Source of the DNA: Chamaelirium japonicum
Lineage: Eukaryota > Streptophyta > Magnoliopsida > Liliales > Melanthiaceae
Length of the DNA: 64,000 bases
Assembly: GCA_947650365.1 (NCBI GenBank)
Contig: OX393551.1
Span: 90,556,697-90,620,696, forward strand
Direction: 5' to 3'
The position numbers and the translations under genes are program-made. The notes under the pieces were generated by a model, which did no database searches, was not told the origin of the DNA, and saw only the letters and a program-made list of their open reading frames with translations. Shown one piece after another: positions 1-15,265 of this stretch; position 1 is the stretch's first letter; the number at the start of each line of letters is the position of its first letter.

Positions 1-3000
1 AGTACGAATGAATTAGAATGGATACCTTCGTGCAAATGAATTAGAATGGATCGTACGAATGAGTAAGAATGGATCGTACGAATGAAATAGAATGGATCGT
101 ATGAATCAATTAGAATGGATCGTGCGAATGAATTAGAATGGATACATTCGTGCGAATGAATTAGAATGGATCGTATGAATGAATTAGATTGGATTGTATG
201 AATGAATTAGAATGGATCGTGCGAATGAATTAGAATGGATCGTACGAATGAATTAGAATGGATCGTTTGAATGAATTAGAATGGATCGTACTTATGAATT
301 AGAATGGGTCATACGAATGAAATAGAATGGATCGTACGAAGAAATTGGAAAGGATCGTACAAACGAATTAGAATGGATCGTATGAATGAAATAGAATAGA
401 TCGTACGAATGAATTAAAATGGATCGTATGAATGAATTAGATTGGATCGTATGAATGAATTAGAATGGATTGTACGAATGAAATAGAATCGATCGTAAGA
501 ATGAATTAGAATGGATCGTGCGAATGAATTAGAATGGGTCGTACGAATGAATTAGAATGGATACGTTCGTGCAAAAGAAGTAGAATGGATTGTATGAATG
601 AATTAGAATGGATCGTACGAATGAATTAGACGTACGATCCATTCTAATTCATTCGTACAATCTATTCTAATTGATTCGTACGATCCATTCTAATTTATTC
701 GTACAATCCATTTTAATTCATTCGCACGAATGTATCCATTCTAATTCATTCGTACGATCCATTCTAATTCATTCATATAATCCATTCTAATTCATTCGTA
801 CGATCCATTCTAATTCCTTCGTATGAATGTATCTACTCTAATTCATTCATACGATCCAATCTAATTCATTCGCACGATCCATTCTAATTCATACGTACGA
901 TCCATTCTAATTCATTCATATGATCCATTCTAATTCATTCGTACGATCCATTCTAATTCATTCGCACGATCTATTCTAATTCTTTCATACAATCCATTTT
1001 ATTTCATTCGTACGATCCATTCTAATTCATTCGCAAGATCCATTCTAATTCATTCATACGACCCAATCTAATTTATTCATACGATCCATTCAAATTCATT
1101 AATACGATCCAATCTAATTCATTCATACGATCCATTCTAATTCCTTCGTACGATCCATTCTAATTCATATGATATATTCTAATTCATTCGTACGATCCAT
1201 TCTAATTCATTCGTATGATCCATTCTAATTCATTCGCACGATCCATTCTAATTCATTCATACGATCCATTTTAATTCATTCGCACGAATGTATCCATTCT
1301 AATTCATTCGCACGATCCATTCTAATTCATTCATACAATCCATTTTAATTCTTTCATATGATCCATTCTAATTCATTCGCACGATCCATTCTTACTCAGT
1401 CGTACGATCCATTCTAATTCATTCGCACGATCTATTCTAATTCATTAATACGATCCATTCTAATTCATTCGTACGATCCATTCTAATTCATTCGTACGAT
1501 TCATTCGAATTCAATCCATTCTAATTCATTCGTACGATCCATTCTTACTCATTCGTACGATCCATTCTAATTCATTCGCACGAATGAATCCATTCTAATT
1601 CATTCGTATGATCCATTCTAATTCATTCGCATGAATGTATCCATTCTAATTCATTCGTACGATCCATTCTATCTCATTCGTACAATCCATTCTATTTCAT
1701 TCATATGATCCATTCTAATTCATTCGCACGAATGTATCCATTCTAATTCATTCGTACGATCCTTTCTAATTCATTCGCACGATCCATTCTAATTCATTCA
1801 TACAATCCATTCTAATTCTTTTGCACGAATGTATCAATTCTAATTCATTCGTACGATCCATTCTAATTCATTCGCACGATCCATTCTAATTCATTCATAC
1901 GATCCATTCTAATTCATTCATACGATCCATTCTAATTCATTTGTATGAATGTATCCACTCTAATTCATTCAATGTATCCACTCTAATTCATTCATACGAT
2001 CCATTCTAATTCCTTCGTACGATCCATTCTATTTCATTCGTATGATCCATTCTATTTCATTCATATAATCTATTCTAATTCATTCGCACGATCCATTCTA
2101 ATTCATTCATACGATCCATTCTAATTTATTCGTATGATCCATTCTAATTCATTCGTTCGATCCATTCTAATTTATTCACACGATCCATTCTAATTCATTC
2201 ATACGATCCATTCTTACTCATTCGTACGATCCATTCTAATTCATTCACACGATCCATTCTAATTCATTCATACGATCCATTCTTCCTCATTCGTACGATC
2301 CATTCTAATTCATTCGCACGATCCATTCTAATTCATCCGTACGATCCATTCTATTTCATTCGTACGATCCATTCTTACTCATTCGTACGATCCATTCTAA
2401 TTCATTCGCACGAATGTATCCATTCTAATTCATTCGTACGATCCATTCTAATTCATTCATACGATCCATTCTAATTCTACGATCTATTCTTACTCATTCG
2501 TATTATCCATTTTAATTCATTCACACGAATGTATCAACTCTAATTCATTCGTATGATCCATTCTAATTCATTCGCACGAATGTATCCATTCTAATTCATT
2601 CGTACGATCCATTCTAATTCATTCGCACGATCCATTCTAATTCATTCATACAATCCATTCTAATTCTTTTGCACGAATGTATCCATTCTAATTCATTCGT
2701 TCGATCCATTCTAATTCATTCGTACGATCCATTCTAATTCATTCGCACGATCCCTTCTAATTCATTCATACGATCCATTCTAATTCATTCGTACGATCCA
2801 TTCTAATTCATTCGTACGATCCATTCTAATTCATTCGCACAATCTATTCTAATTCATTCGTACGATCCATTCTAATTCATTCGCACGATCCATTCTAATT
2901 CAGTCATACGATCCATTCTGTTTCATTCGTACGATCCATTCTTACTCATTCGTACGATCCATTCTAATTCATTCGTACGATCCATTCTAATTCATTCGCA

Positions 3001-5144
3001 CGATCCATTCTAATTCATTAATACGATCCAATCTAATTCATTCATACGATCTATTCTAATTCATTCGCACGAATATATCCTTTCTAATTCATTCGTACGA
3101 TCCATTCTAATTCATTCGCACAATCTATTCTAATTCATTAGTACGATCAATTCTAATTCATTCGTACGATCCATTCTAATTCATTAGCACGATCCAAATT
3201 CATTTATCCGTACGATCTATTCTATTTCATTCGTACGATCCATTCTTATCGCACGATCCATTCTAATTTATTAGCATGATTCATTCTCCATTCTAATTCC
3301 TTCGTACGATCCATTCTAATTCCTTCGTATCCATTCTAATTCACTCATACGATCCATTCTAATTCATTCATACGAACCATTCTAATTCATTCGCATGAAT
3401 GTATCCATTCTAATTCATTCGTACGATCCATGCTAATTCATTCGCACAATCTATTCTAATTCATTCATACGATCCATCCTAATTCATTCGCACGATCCAT
3501 TCTAATTTATTCGCACGAATGTATCCATTCTAATTCATTCGTATGATCCATTCTAATTCATTCACACGATCCATTCTAATTCGTTCATACAATCCATTCT
3601 ATTTCTTTTGCACGAATGTATCCATTCTAATTCATTCGTACAATCCATTCTATTTCATTCGTACGATCCATTCTAATTCATTTGTACAATCCATTCTAAT
3701 TCATTCGCACGATCTATTCGAATTCATTCGCACGAATGTATCCACTCTAATTCATTCATACGATCCATTCTAATTCCTTTGTACGATCCATTCTATTTCA
3801 TTCGTATGATCCATTCTATTTCATTCATATAATCCATTCAAATTCATTCGCACGATCCATTCTAATTCATTCATACGATCCATTCTAATTCATTCGTATG
3901 ATCCATTCTAATTCATTCGTTCGATCCATTCTAATTTATTCGCACGATCCATTCTAATTCATTCATACGATCCATTCTTACTCATTCGTACGATCCATTC
4001 TAATTCATTCGCACGATCCATTCTAATTTATCCGTACGATCCATTCTATTTCATTCGTCCGATCCATTCTTACTCATTCATACGATCCATTCTAATTCAT
4101 TCGCACGAATGTATCCATTCTAATTCATTCGTACGATCCATTCTAATTCCTTCGTACAAACCATTCTAATTCCTGCGTACGATCCATTCTAATTCCTTTG
4201 TACGAATGAGTAAGAATGGATCGTACGAATGAGTAAGAATGGATCGTACGAATGAAATAGAATGGATTGTACGAATGAATTAGAATGGATACATTCGTGC
4301 GAATAAATTAGGATGGATCGTATGAATGAATTAGAATAGATTGTGCGAATGAATTAGAATGGATCATACGAATGAATTAGAATGGATACATTCATGCGAA
4401 TAAATTAGAATGGATCGTATGAATGAATTAGAATGGATCGTACGAATGAATTAGAATGGATACATTCGTGCGAATGATTTAGAATGGATCGTACGAATGA
4501 ATTAGAATAGATTGTGCGAATGAATTAGAATGGATCGTATGAATTAGAATTGATCGTACGAATGAATTAGAATGGATCATACGAAGGATTTAGAATGGAT
4601 CGTACGAATGAATTAGAATGGATCGTACGAATGAATTAGAATGGATACATTCGTGCGAATGAATTAGAATGGATCATATGAAGGAATTAGAATGGATCGT
4701 ACGAATGAATTAGAATGGATCGTACGAATGAATTAGAATGGATACATTCGTGCGAATGAATTAGAATGGATCATACGAAGGAATTAGAATGGATCGTACG
4801 AATGAATTAGAATGGATCATACGAATGAATTAGAATGGATCGTACGAATGAATTAGAATGGATACATTCGTGCGAATGAATTAGAATGGAGCATACGAAT
4901 GAATTAGAGTTGATACATTCGTGTGAATGAATTAAAATGGATAATACGAATGAGTAAGAATGGATCGTAGAATTAGAATGGATCGTATGAATGAATTAGA
5001 ATGGATATACACAATGAATTAGATTGGATCGTATGAATGAATTAGAATGGATCGTGCGAATAAATTAGAATGGATCGTACGAATGAATTAGAATGGATCG
5101 TACGAAGGAATTAGAATGGATCGTACGAAGGAATTAGAATGGAT
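1..5144. repeat. 5.14-kb higher-order segment, copy 1
   Basis: Satellite segment made of an A block (1-630), a long B block (631-4203) and an A block (4204 to about 5144). Its first 3.18 kb recurs at a constant offset of 5,144 bp. The opening GATACCTTCGTGCAAATG variant, the A-to-B junction GAATTAGACGTACGATCC at about 630 and the GTACGATCAATTC variant at 3141 all reappear at that offset. A further copy begins at 31324. The left edge is cut by the window, so the true unit boundary is unknown. Confidence 0.8.
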
Positions 5145-8100
5145 AGTACGAATGAATTAGAATGGATACCTTCGTGCAAATGAATTAGAATGGATCGTAC
5201 GAATGAGTAAGAATGGATCGTACGAATGAAATAGAATGGATCGTATGAATGAATTAGAATAGATCGTGCGAATGAATTAGAATGGATACATTCGTGCGAA
5301 TGAATTAGAATGGATCGTATGAATGAATTAGATTGGATCGTATGAATGAATTAGAATGGATCGTGCGAATGAATTAGAATGGATCGTACGAATGAATTAG
5401 AATGGATCGTTTGAATGAATTAGAATGGATCGTACTTATGAATTAGAATGGGTCATACGAATGAAATAGAATGGATCGTACGAAGGAATTGGAAAGGATC
5501 GTACAAACGAATTAGAATGGATCGTATGAATGAAATAGAATAGATCGTACGAATGAATTAGAATGGATCATATGAATGAATTAGATTGGATCGTATGAAT
5601 GAATTAGAATGGATTGTACGAATGAAATAGAATAGATCGTACGAATGAATTAGAATGGATCGTGCGAATGAATTAGAATGGGTCGTACGAATGAATTAGA
5701 ATGGATACATTCGTGCAAAAGAAGTAGAATGGATTGTATGAATGAATTAGAATGGATCGTACGAATGAATTAGACGTACGATCCATTCTAATTCATTCGT
5801 ACAATCTATTCTAATTGATTCGTACGATCCATTCTAATTTATTCGTACAATCCATTCTAATTCATTCGCACGAATGTATCCATTCTAATTCATTCGTACG
5901 ATCCATTCTAATTCATTCATATAATCCATTCTAATTCATTCGTACGATCCATTCTAATTCCTTCGTATGAATGTATCTACTCTAATTCATTCATACGATC
6001 CAATCTAATTCATTCGCACGATCCATTCTAATTCATACGTACGATCCATTCTAATTCATTCATATGATCCATTCTAATTCATTCGTACGATCCATTCAAA
6101 TTCATTCGCACGATCTATTCTAATTCTTTCATACAATCCATTCTATTTCATTCGTACGATCCATTCTAATTCTTTCGCAAGATCCATTCTAATTCATTCA
6201 TACGATCCAATCTAATTTATTCATACGATCCATTCAAATTCATTAATACGATCCAATCAAATTCATTCATACGATCCATTCTAATTCCTTCGTACGATCC
6301 ATTCTAATTCATACGATATATTCTAATTCATTCGTACGATCCATTCTAATTCATTCGTACGATCCATTCTAATTCATTCGTACGATCCATTCTAATTCAT
6401 TCGCACGATCCATTCTAATTCATTCATACGATCCATTTTAATTCATTCGCACGAATGTATCCATTCTAATTCATTCGCACGATCCATTCTAATTCATTCA
6501 TACAATCCATTCTAATTCTTTCATATGATCCATTCTAATTCATTCTCACGATCCATTCTTACTCATTCGTACGATCCATTTTAATTCATTCGCACGATCC
6601 ATTCTAATTCATTAATACGATCCATTCTAATTCATTCGTACAATCCATTCTAATTCATTCATACGATTCATTCGAATTCAATCCATTCTAATTCATTCGT
6701 ACGATCCATTCTTACTCATTCGTACGATCCATTCTAATTCATTCGCACGAATGAATCCATTCTAATTCATTCGTATGATCCATTCTAATTCATTCGCATG
6801 AATGTATCCATTCTAATTCATTCGTACGATCCATTCTATCTCATTCGTACAATCCATTCTATTTCATTCATATGATCCATTCTAATTCATTCGCACTAAT
6901 GTATCCATTCTAATTCATTCGTACGATCCATTCTAATTCATTCGCACGATCCATTCTAACTCATTCATACAATCCATTCTAATTCTTTTGCACGAATGTA
7001 TCCATTCTAATTCATTCGTACGATCCATTCTAATTCATTCGCACGATCCATCCTAATTCATTCATACGATCCATTCTAATTCATTCATACGATCCATTCT
7101 AATTCATTTGAACGAATGTATCCACTCTAATTCATTCAATGTATCCACTCTAATTCATTCATACGATCCATTCTAATTCCTTCGTACGATCCATTCTATT
7201 TCATTCGTATGATCCATTCTATTTCATTCATATAATCTATTCTAATTCATTCGCACGATCCATTCTAATTCATTCATACGATCCATTCTAATTTATTCGT
7301 ATGATCCATTCTAATTCATTCGTTCGATCCATTCTAATTTATTCACACGATCCATTCTAATTCATTCATACGATCCATTCTTACTCATTCGTACGATCCA
7401 TTCTAATTCATTCGCACGATCCATTCTAATTCATTCATACGATCCATTCTTCCTCATTCGTACAATCCATTCTAATTCATTCGCACGATCCATTCTAATT
7501 CATCCGTACGATCCATTCTATTTCATTCGTACGATCCATTCTTACTCATTCGTACGATCCATTCTAATTCATTCGCACGAATGTATCCATTCTAATTCAT
7601 TCGTACGATCCATTCTAATTCATTCATACGATCCATTCTTAATCTACGATCCATTCTTACTCATTCGTATTATCCATTTTAATTCATTCACACGAATGTA
7701 TCAACTCTAATTCATTCGTATGATCCATTCTAATACATTCGCACGAATGTATCCATTCTAATTCATTCGTACGATCCATTCTAATTCATTCGCATGATCC
7801 ATTCTAATTCATTCATACAATCCATTCTAATTCTTTTGCACGAATGTATCCATTCTAATTCATTCGTTCGATCCATTCTAATTCATTCGTACGATCCATT
7901 CTAATTCATTCATACGATCCATTCTAATTCATTCGTACGATCCATTCTAATTCATTTGTACGATCCATTCTAATTCATTCGCACAATCTATTCTAATTCA
8001 TTCGTACGATCCATTCTAATTCATTCGCACGATCCATTCTAATTCATTCATACGATCCATTCTGTTTCATTCGTACGATCCATTCTTACTCATTCGTACG

Positions 8101-8327
8101 ATCCATTCTAATTCATTCGTACGATCCATTCTAATTCATTCGCACGATCCGTTCTAATTCATTAATACGATCCAATCTAATTCATTCATACGATCTATTC
8201 TAATTCATTCGCACGAATATATCCTTTCTAATTCATTTGTACGATCCATTCTAATTCATTCGCACAATCTATTCTAATTCATTAGTACGATCAATTCTAA
8301 TTCATTCGTACGATCCATTCTAATTAA
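5145..8327. repeat. 5.14-kb higher-order segment, copy 2 (partial)
   Basis: Matches 1-3183 monomer for monomer, including the A-to-B junction at 5774 (copy 1: 630) and the GTACGATCAATTC marker at 8285 (copy 1: 3141). The offset is 5,144 bp at both ends, so insertions and deletions since duplication are few or balanced. Similarity stops near 8327, where copy 1 continues into a TTAGCACGATCCAAATTC stretch that is absent here. Point differences are mostly single transitions. Confidence 0.8.
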
Positions 8328-8639
8328 TTCGTACGATCCATTCTAATTCATTCGCACGATCCATTCTAATTCATTCATACGATCCAATCTAATTCATTCA
8401 TACGATCCATTCTAATTCATTCGCACGAATGTATCCATTCTAATTCATTCGCACGATACATTCTAATTCATTCATACGATCCATTCTATTTCATTCGTAC
8501 GATCCATTCTTACTCATTCGTACGATCCATTCTAATTCATTCGTACGATCCATTCTAATTCCTTCGTATGATCCATTCTAATTCATTCGTACGGTATGAT
8601 TCATTCTAATTCATTCGTACGATTCATTCTAATTCAATC

Positions 8640-9520
8640 CATTCTAATTCACTCGTACGATCCATTCTAATTCATTCGTACGATCCATTCTAATTCATTC
8701 GTACGATTCATTCTAATTCAATCCATTCTAATTCATTCGTACGATCCATTCTTACTCATTCGTACGATCCATTCTAATTCATTCACACGAATGAATCCAT
8801 TCTAATTCATTCGTATGATCCATTCTAATTCATTCGCATGAATGTATCCATTCTAATTCATTCGTACGATCAATTCTATCTCATTCGTACAATCCATTCT
8901 ATTTCATTCGTACGATCCATTCTAATTCATTCGCACGATCCATTCTAATTCATTCGCATGATCCATTCTAATTCATTCGTACGATCGATTCTAATTCATT
9001 CATACGATCCATTCTAATTCATTCGCATGAATGTATCCATTCTAATTTATTCGTACGATCCATTCTAATTCATTCGTACAATCCATTCTATTTCATTCAT
9101 ACGATCCATTCTAATTCATTCGTACGATCCATTCTAATTCATTCGTACGATTCATTCTAATTCAATACATTCTAATTCATTCGTACGATCCATTCTTACT
9201 CATTCGTACAATCCATTCTAATTCATTCGCACGAATGAATCCATTCTAATTCATTCGTATGATCCATTCTAATTCATTCGCATGAATGTATCCATTCCAA
9301 TTCATTCGTATGATCCATTCTATCTCATTCGTACAATCCATTCTATTTCATTCGTACAATCCATTCTAATTCATTCGCACGATCCATTCTAATTCATTCG
9401 CATGATCCATTCTAATTCATTCGTACGATCGATTCTAATTCATTCATACGATCCATTCTAATTCATTCGCACGAATGTATCTATTCTAATTCATTCTTTC
9501 GATCCATTCTAATTCATTCG
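8640..9520 (-). repeat. 440-bp higher-order repeat, two tandem copies, B orientation
   Basis: An ordered set of variant monomers runs from CATTCTTACTCATTCG (8751) to GATCGATTCTAATTC (about 8985). Between them come monomers with GAATGAATCC, GCATGAATG, TATCTC, CAATCC plus TATTTC, and GCATGATCC. The set repeats 440 bp later, starting at 9191. The same pair stands at about 37250-38100, and single copies lie at about 21895-22140, 59700-59945 and 63020-63265. The order of several independent variants is what identifies a true higher-order unit rather than chance similarity. Confidence 0.8.
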
Positions 9521-12500
9521 CACAATCTATTCTAATTCATTCATACGATCCATTCTAATTTATTCGCACGATCCATTCTAATTTATTCATACGATCCATT
9601 CTAATTCATTCATATGATCCATTCTAATTCATTCGCACGATCCATTCTTACTCATTCGTACGATCCATTCTAATTCATTCGCACGATCCATTCCAATTCA
9701 TTAATACGATCCATTCTAATTCATTCGCACGATCCATTCTAATTCGTTCACACTCATACGATCCATTCTAATTCATTCGCACGAATGTATCCTTTCTAAT
9801 TCATTCGTACGATTCATTCTAATTCAATCCATTCTAATTCATTAGAATGGATCGTATGAATGAAATAGAATGGATCGTACGAATGAATTAGAATGGATCG
9901 TACGAATGAATTAGATTGGATCGTACGAATGAATTAGAATGGATCGTGCGAATGAATTAGAATGGATCGTACGAATGAATTGGAATGGATACATTTGTGC
10001 GAATGAATTAGAATTGATCGTACGAATGAATTGGAATGGATACATTCGTGCGAATGAATTAGAATGGATCGTATGAATGAATTAGAGTGGATACATTCGT
10101 ACAAATGAATTAGAATGGATCGTACGACTGAATTAGAATGGATACATTCGTGCGAATGAATTAGAATGGATCATATGAATGAATTAGAATGGATCGTTTG
10201 AGTGAATGCGAATGGATTATGCGAATGAATTAGAATGGATTGTATGAATGAATTAGAATGGATCGTACGAATGAATTAGAATGGATTGAATTAGAATGAA
10301 TTAGAATGGATACATTCGTGCGAAAGAATTAGAATGGATCGTATGAATGAATTAGATTGGATCGTATAAATGAATTAGAATGGATCGTACGAATGAATTA
10401 GAATGGATCGTGCTAATGAATTAGAATGGATCGTGCGAATGAATTAGAATGGATCGTACGAATGAATTAGAATGGAACGTACGAAGGAATTAGAATGGAT
10501 CGTACGAAGGAATTAGAATGGATAGTACGAATGAATTAGAATGGATACCTTCGTGCAAATGAATTAGAATGGATCGTACGAATGAGTAAGAATGGATCGT
10601 ACGAATGAAATAGAATGGATCGTATGAATGAATTAGAATGGATAGTACGAATGAATTAGAATGGATCGTACAAATGAGTAAGAATGGATCGTGCGAATGA
10701 ATTAGAGTGGATCATATGAATGAAGTAGAATGGATCGTATGAATGAATTAGAATGGATCGTACAAATAAATTAGAATGGATCGTATGAATGAATTAGAAT
10801 AGATTGTGCGAATGAATTAGAATGGATCGTATGAATGAATTAGATTGGATCGTATGAATGAATTAGAATGGATCGTACGAATGAGTAAGAATGGATCGTA
10901 CGAATGAATTAGAATGGATCGAAAGAATGAATTAGAATGGATACATTCGTGCGAATGAATTAGAATGGATCGTATGAATGAATTAGAATCGATCATACGA
11001 ATGAATTAGAATGGATCATGCGAATGAATTAGAATGGATCGTGCGAATGAATTAGAATGGATCGTACGAATGAAATAGAATGGATTGTACGAATGAGATA
11101 GAATGGATCGTACGAATGAATTAGAATGGATACATTCATGCGAATGAATTAGAATGGATCATACGAATGAATTAGAATGGATTCATTCGTGCGAATGAAT
11201 TAGAATGGATCGTACGAATGAGTAAGAATGGATCGTACGAAGGAATTAGAATGGATCGTACGAATGAATTAGAATTAGAATGAAACGTACGAAAGAATTA
11301 GAATAGATCGTATGAATGAATTAGAATGGATCGTATGAATGAAATAGAATGGATCGTACGAATGAATTAGAATGGATCGTGCGAATGAATTAGAATGGAT
11401 CGTACGAATGAATTAGCATGGATCGTACGAAGGAATTAGAATGGATCGTACGAATGAATTAGAATAGATCGTACGAATGAATTAGAATGTATACGAATGG
11501 ATCGTACGAATGAGTAAGAATGGATCGTACGAATGAAATAGAATGGATCGTACGAATGAATTAGAATGGATTGAATTAGAATGAATCGTACGAATGAATT
11601 AGAATGGATCGTACAAATGAATTAGAATGGATCGTACGAATGAATTAGAATGGATTGAATTAGAATGGATCGTACGATAAGAATGGATCGTACGAATGAA
11701 ATAGAATAGATCGTACGGATAAATGAATTTGGATCGTACGAATGAATTAGAAAGGATATATTCGTGCGAATGAATTAGAATAGATCGTATGAATGAATTA
11801 GATTGGATCGTATTAATGAATTAGAATGGATCGTGCGAATGAATTAGAATGGATCGTACGAATGAATTAGAATCGATAGATTCGTGCGAATGAATTTGAA
11901 TGGATCGTACGAAGGAATTATAATGGATCGTACGAAGGAATTAGAGTAGATCATACGAAGAAATTAGAATGGATCGTACGAATGAATTAGAATGGATCGT
12001 ATGAATGAATTAGAATGGATCGTGCGAATGAATTAAAATGGATCGTATGAATGAAATAGAATGGATCGTATGAATTAGAATGGATCGTACGAATGAAATA
12101 GAATGGATCGTACGAATGAATTAGAATAGATTGTGCGAATGGATTAGAATGGATCATACGATTGAGTAAGAATGGATTGTACAAATGAAATAGAATAGAT
12201 CGTATGAATGAATTAGAATGGATCATGCTAATGAATTAGAATAGATCGTACGAATGAATTAGAATAGATTGTGCGAATGAATTAGAATGGATCGTACGAA
12301 TGAATTGGAATGGATACATTCGTGCGAATGAATTAGAATGGATCGTATGAATGAATTAGAGTGGATACATTCGTACAAATGAATTAGAATGGATCGTACG
12401 AATGAATTAGAATGGATACATTCGTGCGAATGAATTAGAATGGATCATATGAATGAATTAGAATGGATCGTTTGAGTGAATGCGAATGGATCGTGGGAAT

Positions 12501-14519
12501 GAATTAGAATGGATTGTACGAATGAATTAGAATGGATCGTACGAATGAATTAGAATGGATACATTCGTGCGAATCCATTCTATTTCATTCGTACGATCCA
12601 TTCTAATTCATTCGCACGATCCATTCTAATTCATTCATACGATCCATTCTAATTCATTCGTACGATCCATTCTAATTCATTCGTATGATCCATTCTAATT
12701 TATTCGCACAATCTATTCTAATTCATTCGTACGATCCATTCTAATTCATTCGCACGATCCATTCTAATTCATTCATACGATCCATTCTATTTCATTCGTA
12801 CGATCCATTCTTACTCATTCGTACGATCCATTCTAATTCATTTGCACGAAGGTATCCATTCTAATTCATTCGTACTATCCATTCTAATTCCTTCGTACGA
12901 TCCATTATAATTCCTTCGTACGATCCATTGTAATTCATTCGTACGATTCATTCTAATTCAATCCATTCTAATTCATTCGTACGATCCATTCTTACTCATT
13001 CGTACGATCCATTCTAATTCATTCGCACGAATGAATCCATTCTAATTCATTTGTATGATCCATTCTAATTCATTAGCATGAATGTATCCATTCTAATTCA
13101 TTCGTACAATCCATTCTATTTCATTCGTACGATCCATTCTAATTCATTCGCACGATCCATTCTAATTCATTCGCATGATCCATTCTAATTCATTCGTACG
13201 ATCGATTCTAATTCATTCATACGATCCATTGTAATTCATTCGCACGAATGTATCCATTCTAATTCATTCGTACGATCCATTCTAATACATTCGCACAATC
13301 TATTCTAATTCATTCATACGATCCATTCTAATGGATCGTACGAATGAATTAGAATAGATCGTATGAATGAATTAGATTGGATCGTATTAATGAATTAGAA
13401 TGGATCGTGCGAATGAATTAGAATGGATCGTACGAATGAATTAGAATGGATCGTACGAATGACTTAGAATGGATCGTTCGAATGAATTAGAATAGATTGT
13501 GCGAATGAATTAGAATGGATCGTACGAATGAATTAGAAAGGATACATTCGTGCGAATGAATTAGAATGGATCGTATGAGTGTGAATGAATTAGAATGGAT
13601 CGTGCGAATGAATTAGAATGGATCGTATTAATGAATTAGAATGGATCGTGTGAATGAATTAGAATGGATCGTACGAATGAGTAAGAATAGATCGTGCGAA
13701 TGAATTAGAATGGATTGTACGAATGAATTAGAATGGATCGTACGAATAAATTAGAATGGATACATTCGTGCGAATCCATTCTATTTCATTCGTACGATCC
13801 ATTCTAATTCATTCGCACGATCCATTCTAATTCATTCGTACGATCCATTCTAATTCATTCGTACGATCCATTCTAATTCATTCGTACGATCCATTCTAAT
13901 TCATTCGCACGATCCATTCTAATTCATTCGTACGATCCATTCTAATTCATTCGTACGATCCATTCTAATTCCTTCGTATGATCCATTCTAATTCATTCGT
14001 ACGGTATGATTCATTCTAATTCATTCGTACGATTCATTCTAATTCAATCCATTCTAATTCATTTGTACGATCCATTCTAATTCATTCGTAGGATCCAATC
14101 TAATTCATTCATACGATCCATTCTAATTCATTCGTACGATCCATTCTAATTCATTTGCACGATCCATTCAAATTCATTCGCACGATCCATTCTAATTCAT
14201 TCATATAATCCATTCTAATTCATTCATACGATCTAATCTAATTCATTCATATGATCTATTCTAATTCATTCGCATGAATATATCCTTTCTAATTCATTCG
14301 TACGATCCATTCTAATTCATTCGCACAATCTATTCTAATTCATTAGTACGATCCATTCTAATTCATTCGTACAATCCATTCTTACTCAATCGTATGATCC
14401 ATTCTAATCCATTCGCACAATATGAATGAATTAGAATAGATTGTGCGAATGAATTAGAATGGATCGTACGAATGAATTAGAATGGATACATTCGTGCGAA
14501 TGAATTAGAATGGATCGTA

Positions 14520-15265
14520 TGAATGAATTAGAATCGATCGTACGAATGAATTAGAATGGATCATGCGAATGAATTAGAATGGATCGTGCGAATGAATTAG
14601 AATGGATCGTACGAATGAAATAGAATGGATTGTCCGAATGAGATAGAATGGATCGTACGAATGAATTAGAATGGATAATTCATGCGAATGAATTAGAATG
14701 GATCATACGAATGAATTAGAATGGATTCATTCGTGCGAATGAATTAGAATGGATCGTACGAATGAGTAAGAATGGATCGTACGAATGAATTAGAATGGAT
14801 TGAATTAGAATGAATCGTACGAATGAATTAGAATGGATCGTACAAATGAATTAGAATGGATCGTACGAATGAATTAGAATGGATTGAATTAGAATGAATT
14901 GTACGAATGAATTAGAATGAATCAAACCGTACGAATGAATTAGAATGGATCGTACGAATGAATTAGAATGGATACATTCGTGCGAATGAATTAGAATGGA
15001 TCTTATGAATGAATTAGAATCGATCGTACGAAAGAATTATAATGGATCATGCGAATGAATTAGAATGGATCGTGCGAATAAATTAGAATGGATCGTACGA
15101 ATGAAATAGAATGGATTGTACGAATGAGATAGAATGGATCGTACGAATGAATTCGAATGGATACATTCATGCGAATGAATTAGAATGGATCATACGAATG
15201 AATTAGAATGGATTCATTCGTGCGAATGAATTAGAATGGATCGTACGAATGAGTAAGAAAGGATC
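14520..15265 (+). repeat. Same higher-order variant set, two copies, A orientation
   Basis: This is the reverse complement of the ordered monomer set seen in B orientation at 8640-9520. It starts with the CGATCG monomer (about 14533) and continues through CATGCG, GTGCG, GAAATAG, GAGATAG and TTCATGCG to the GATTCATTCGTGCG and GAGTAAG monomers (about 14760). A second copy follows about 490 bp on. Further A-strand copies lie near 10985-11230, 27840-28090, 28740-28985, 29650-29850, 39600-39850, 42525-42765 and 43105-43340. The switches of strand are thus inversions of pre-existing higher-order units. Confidence 0.75.
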
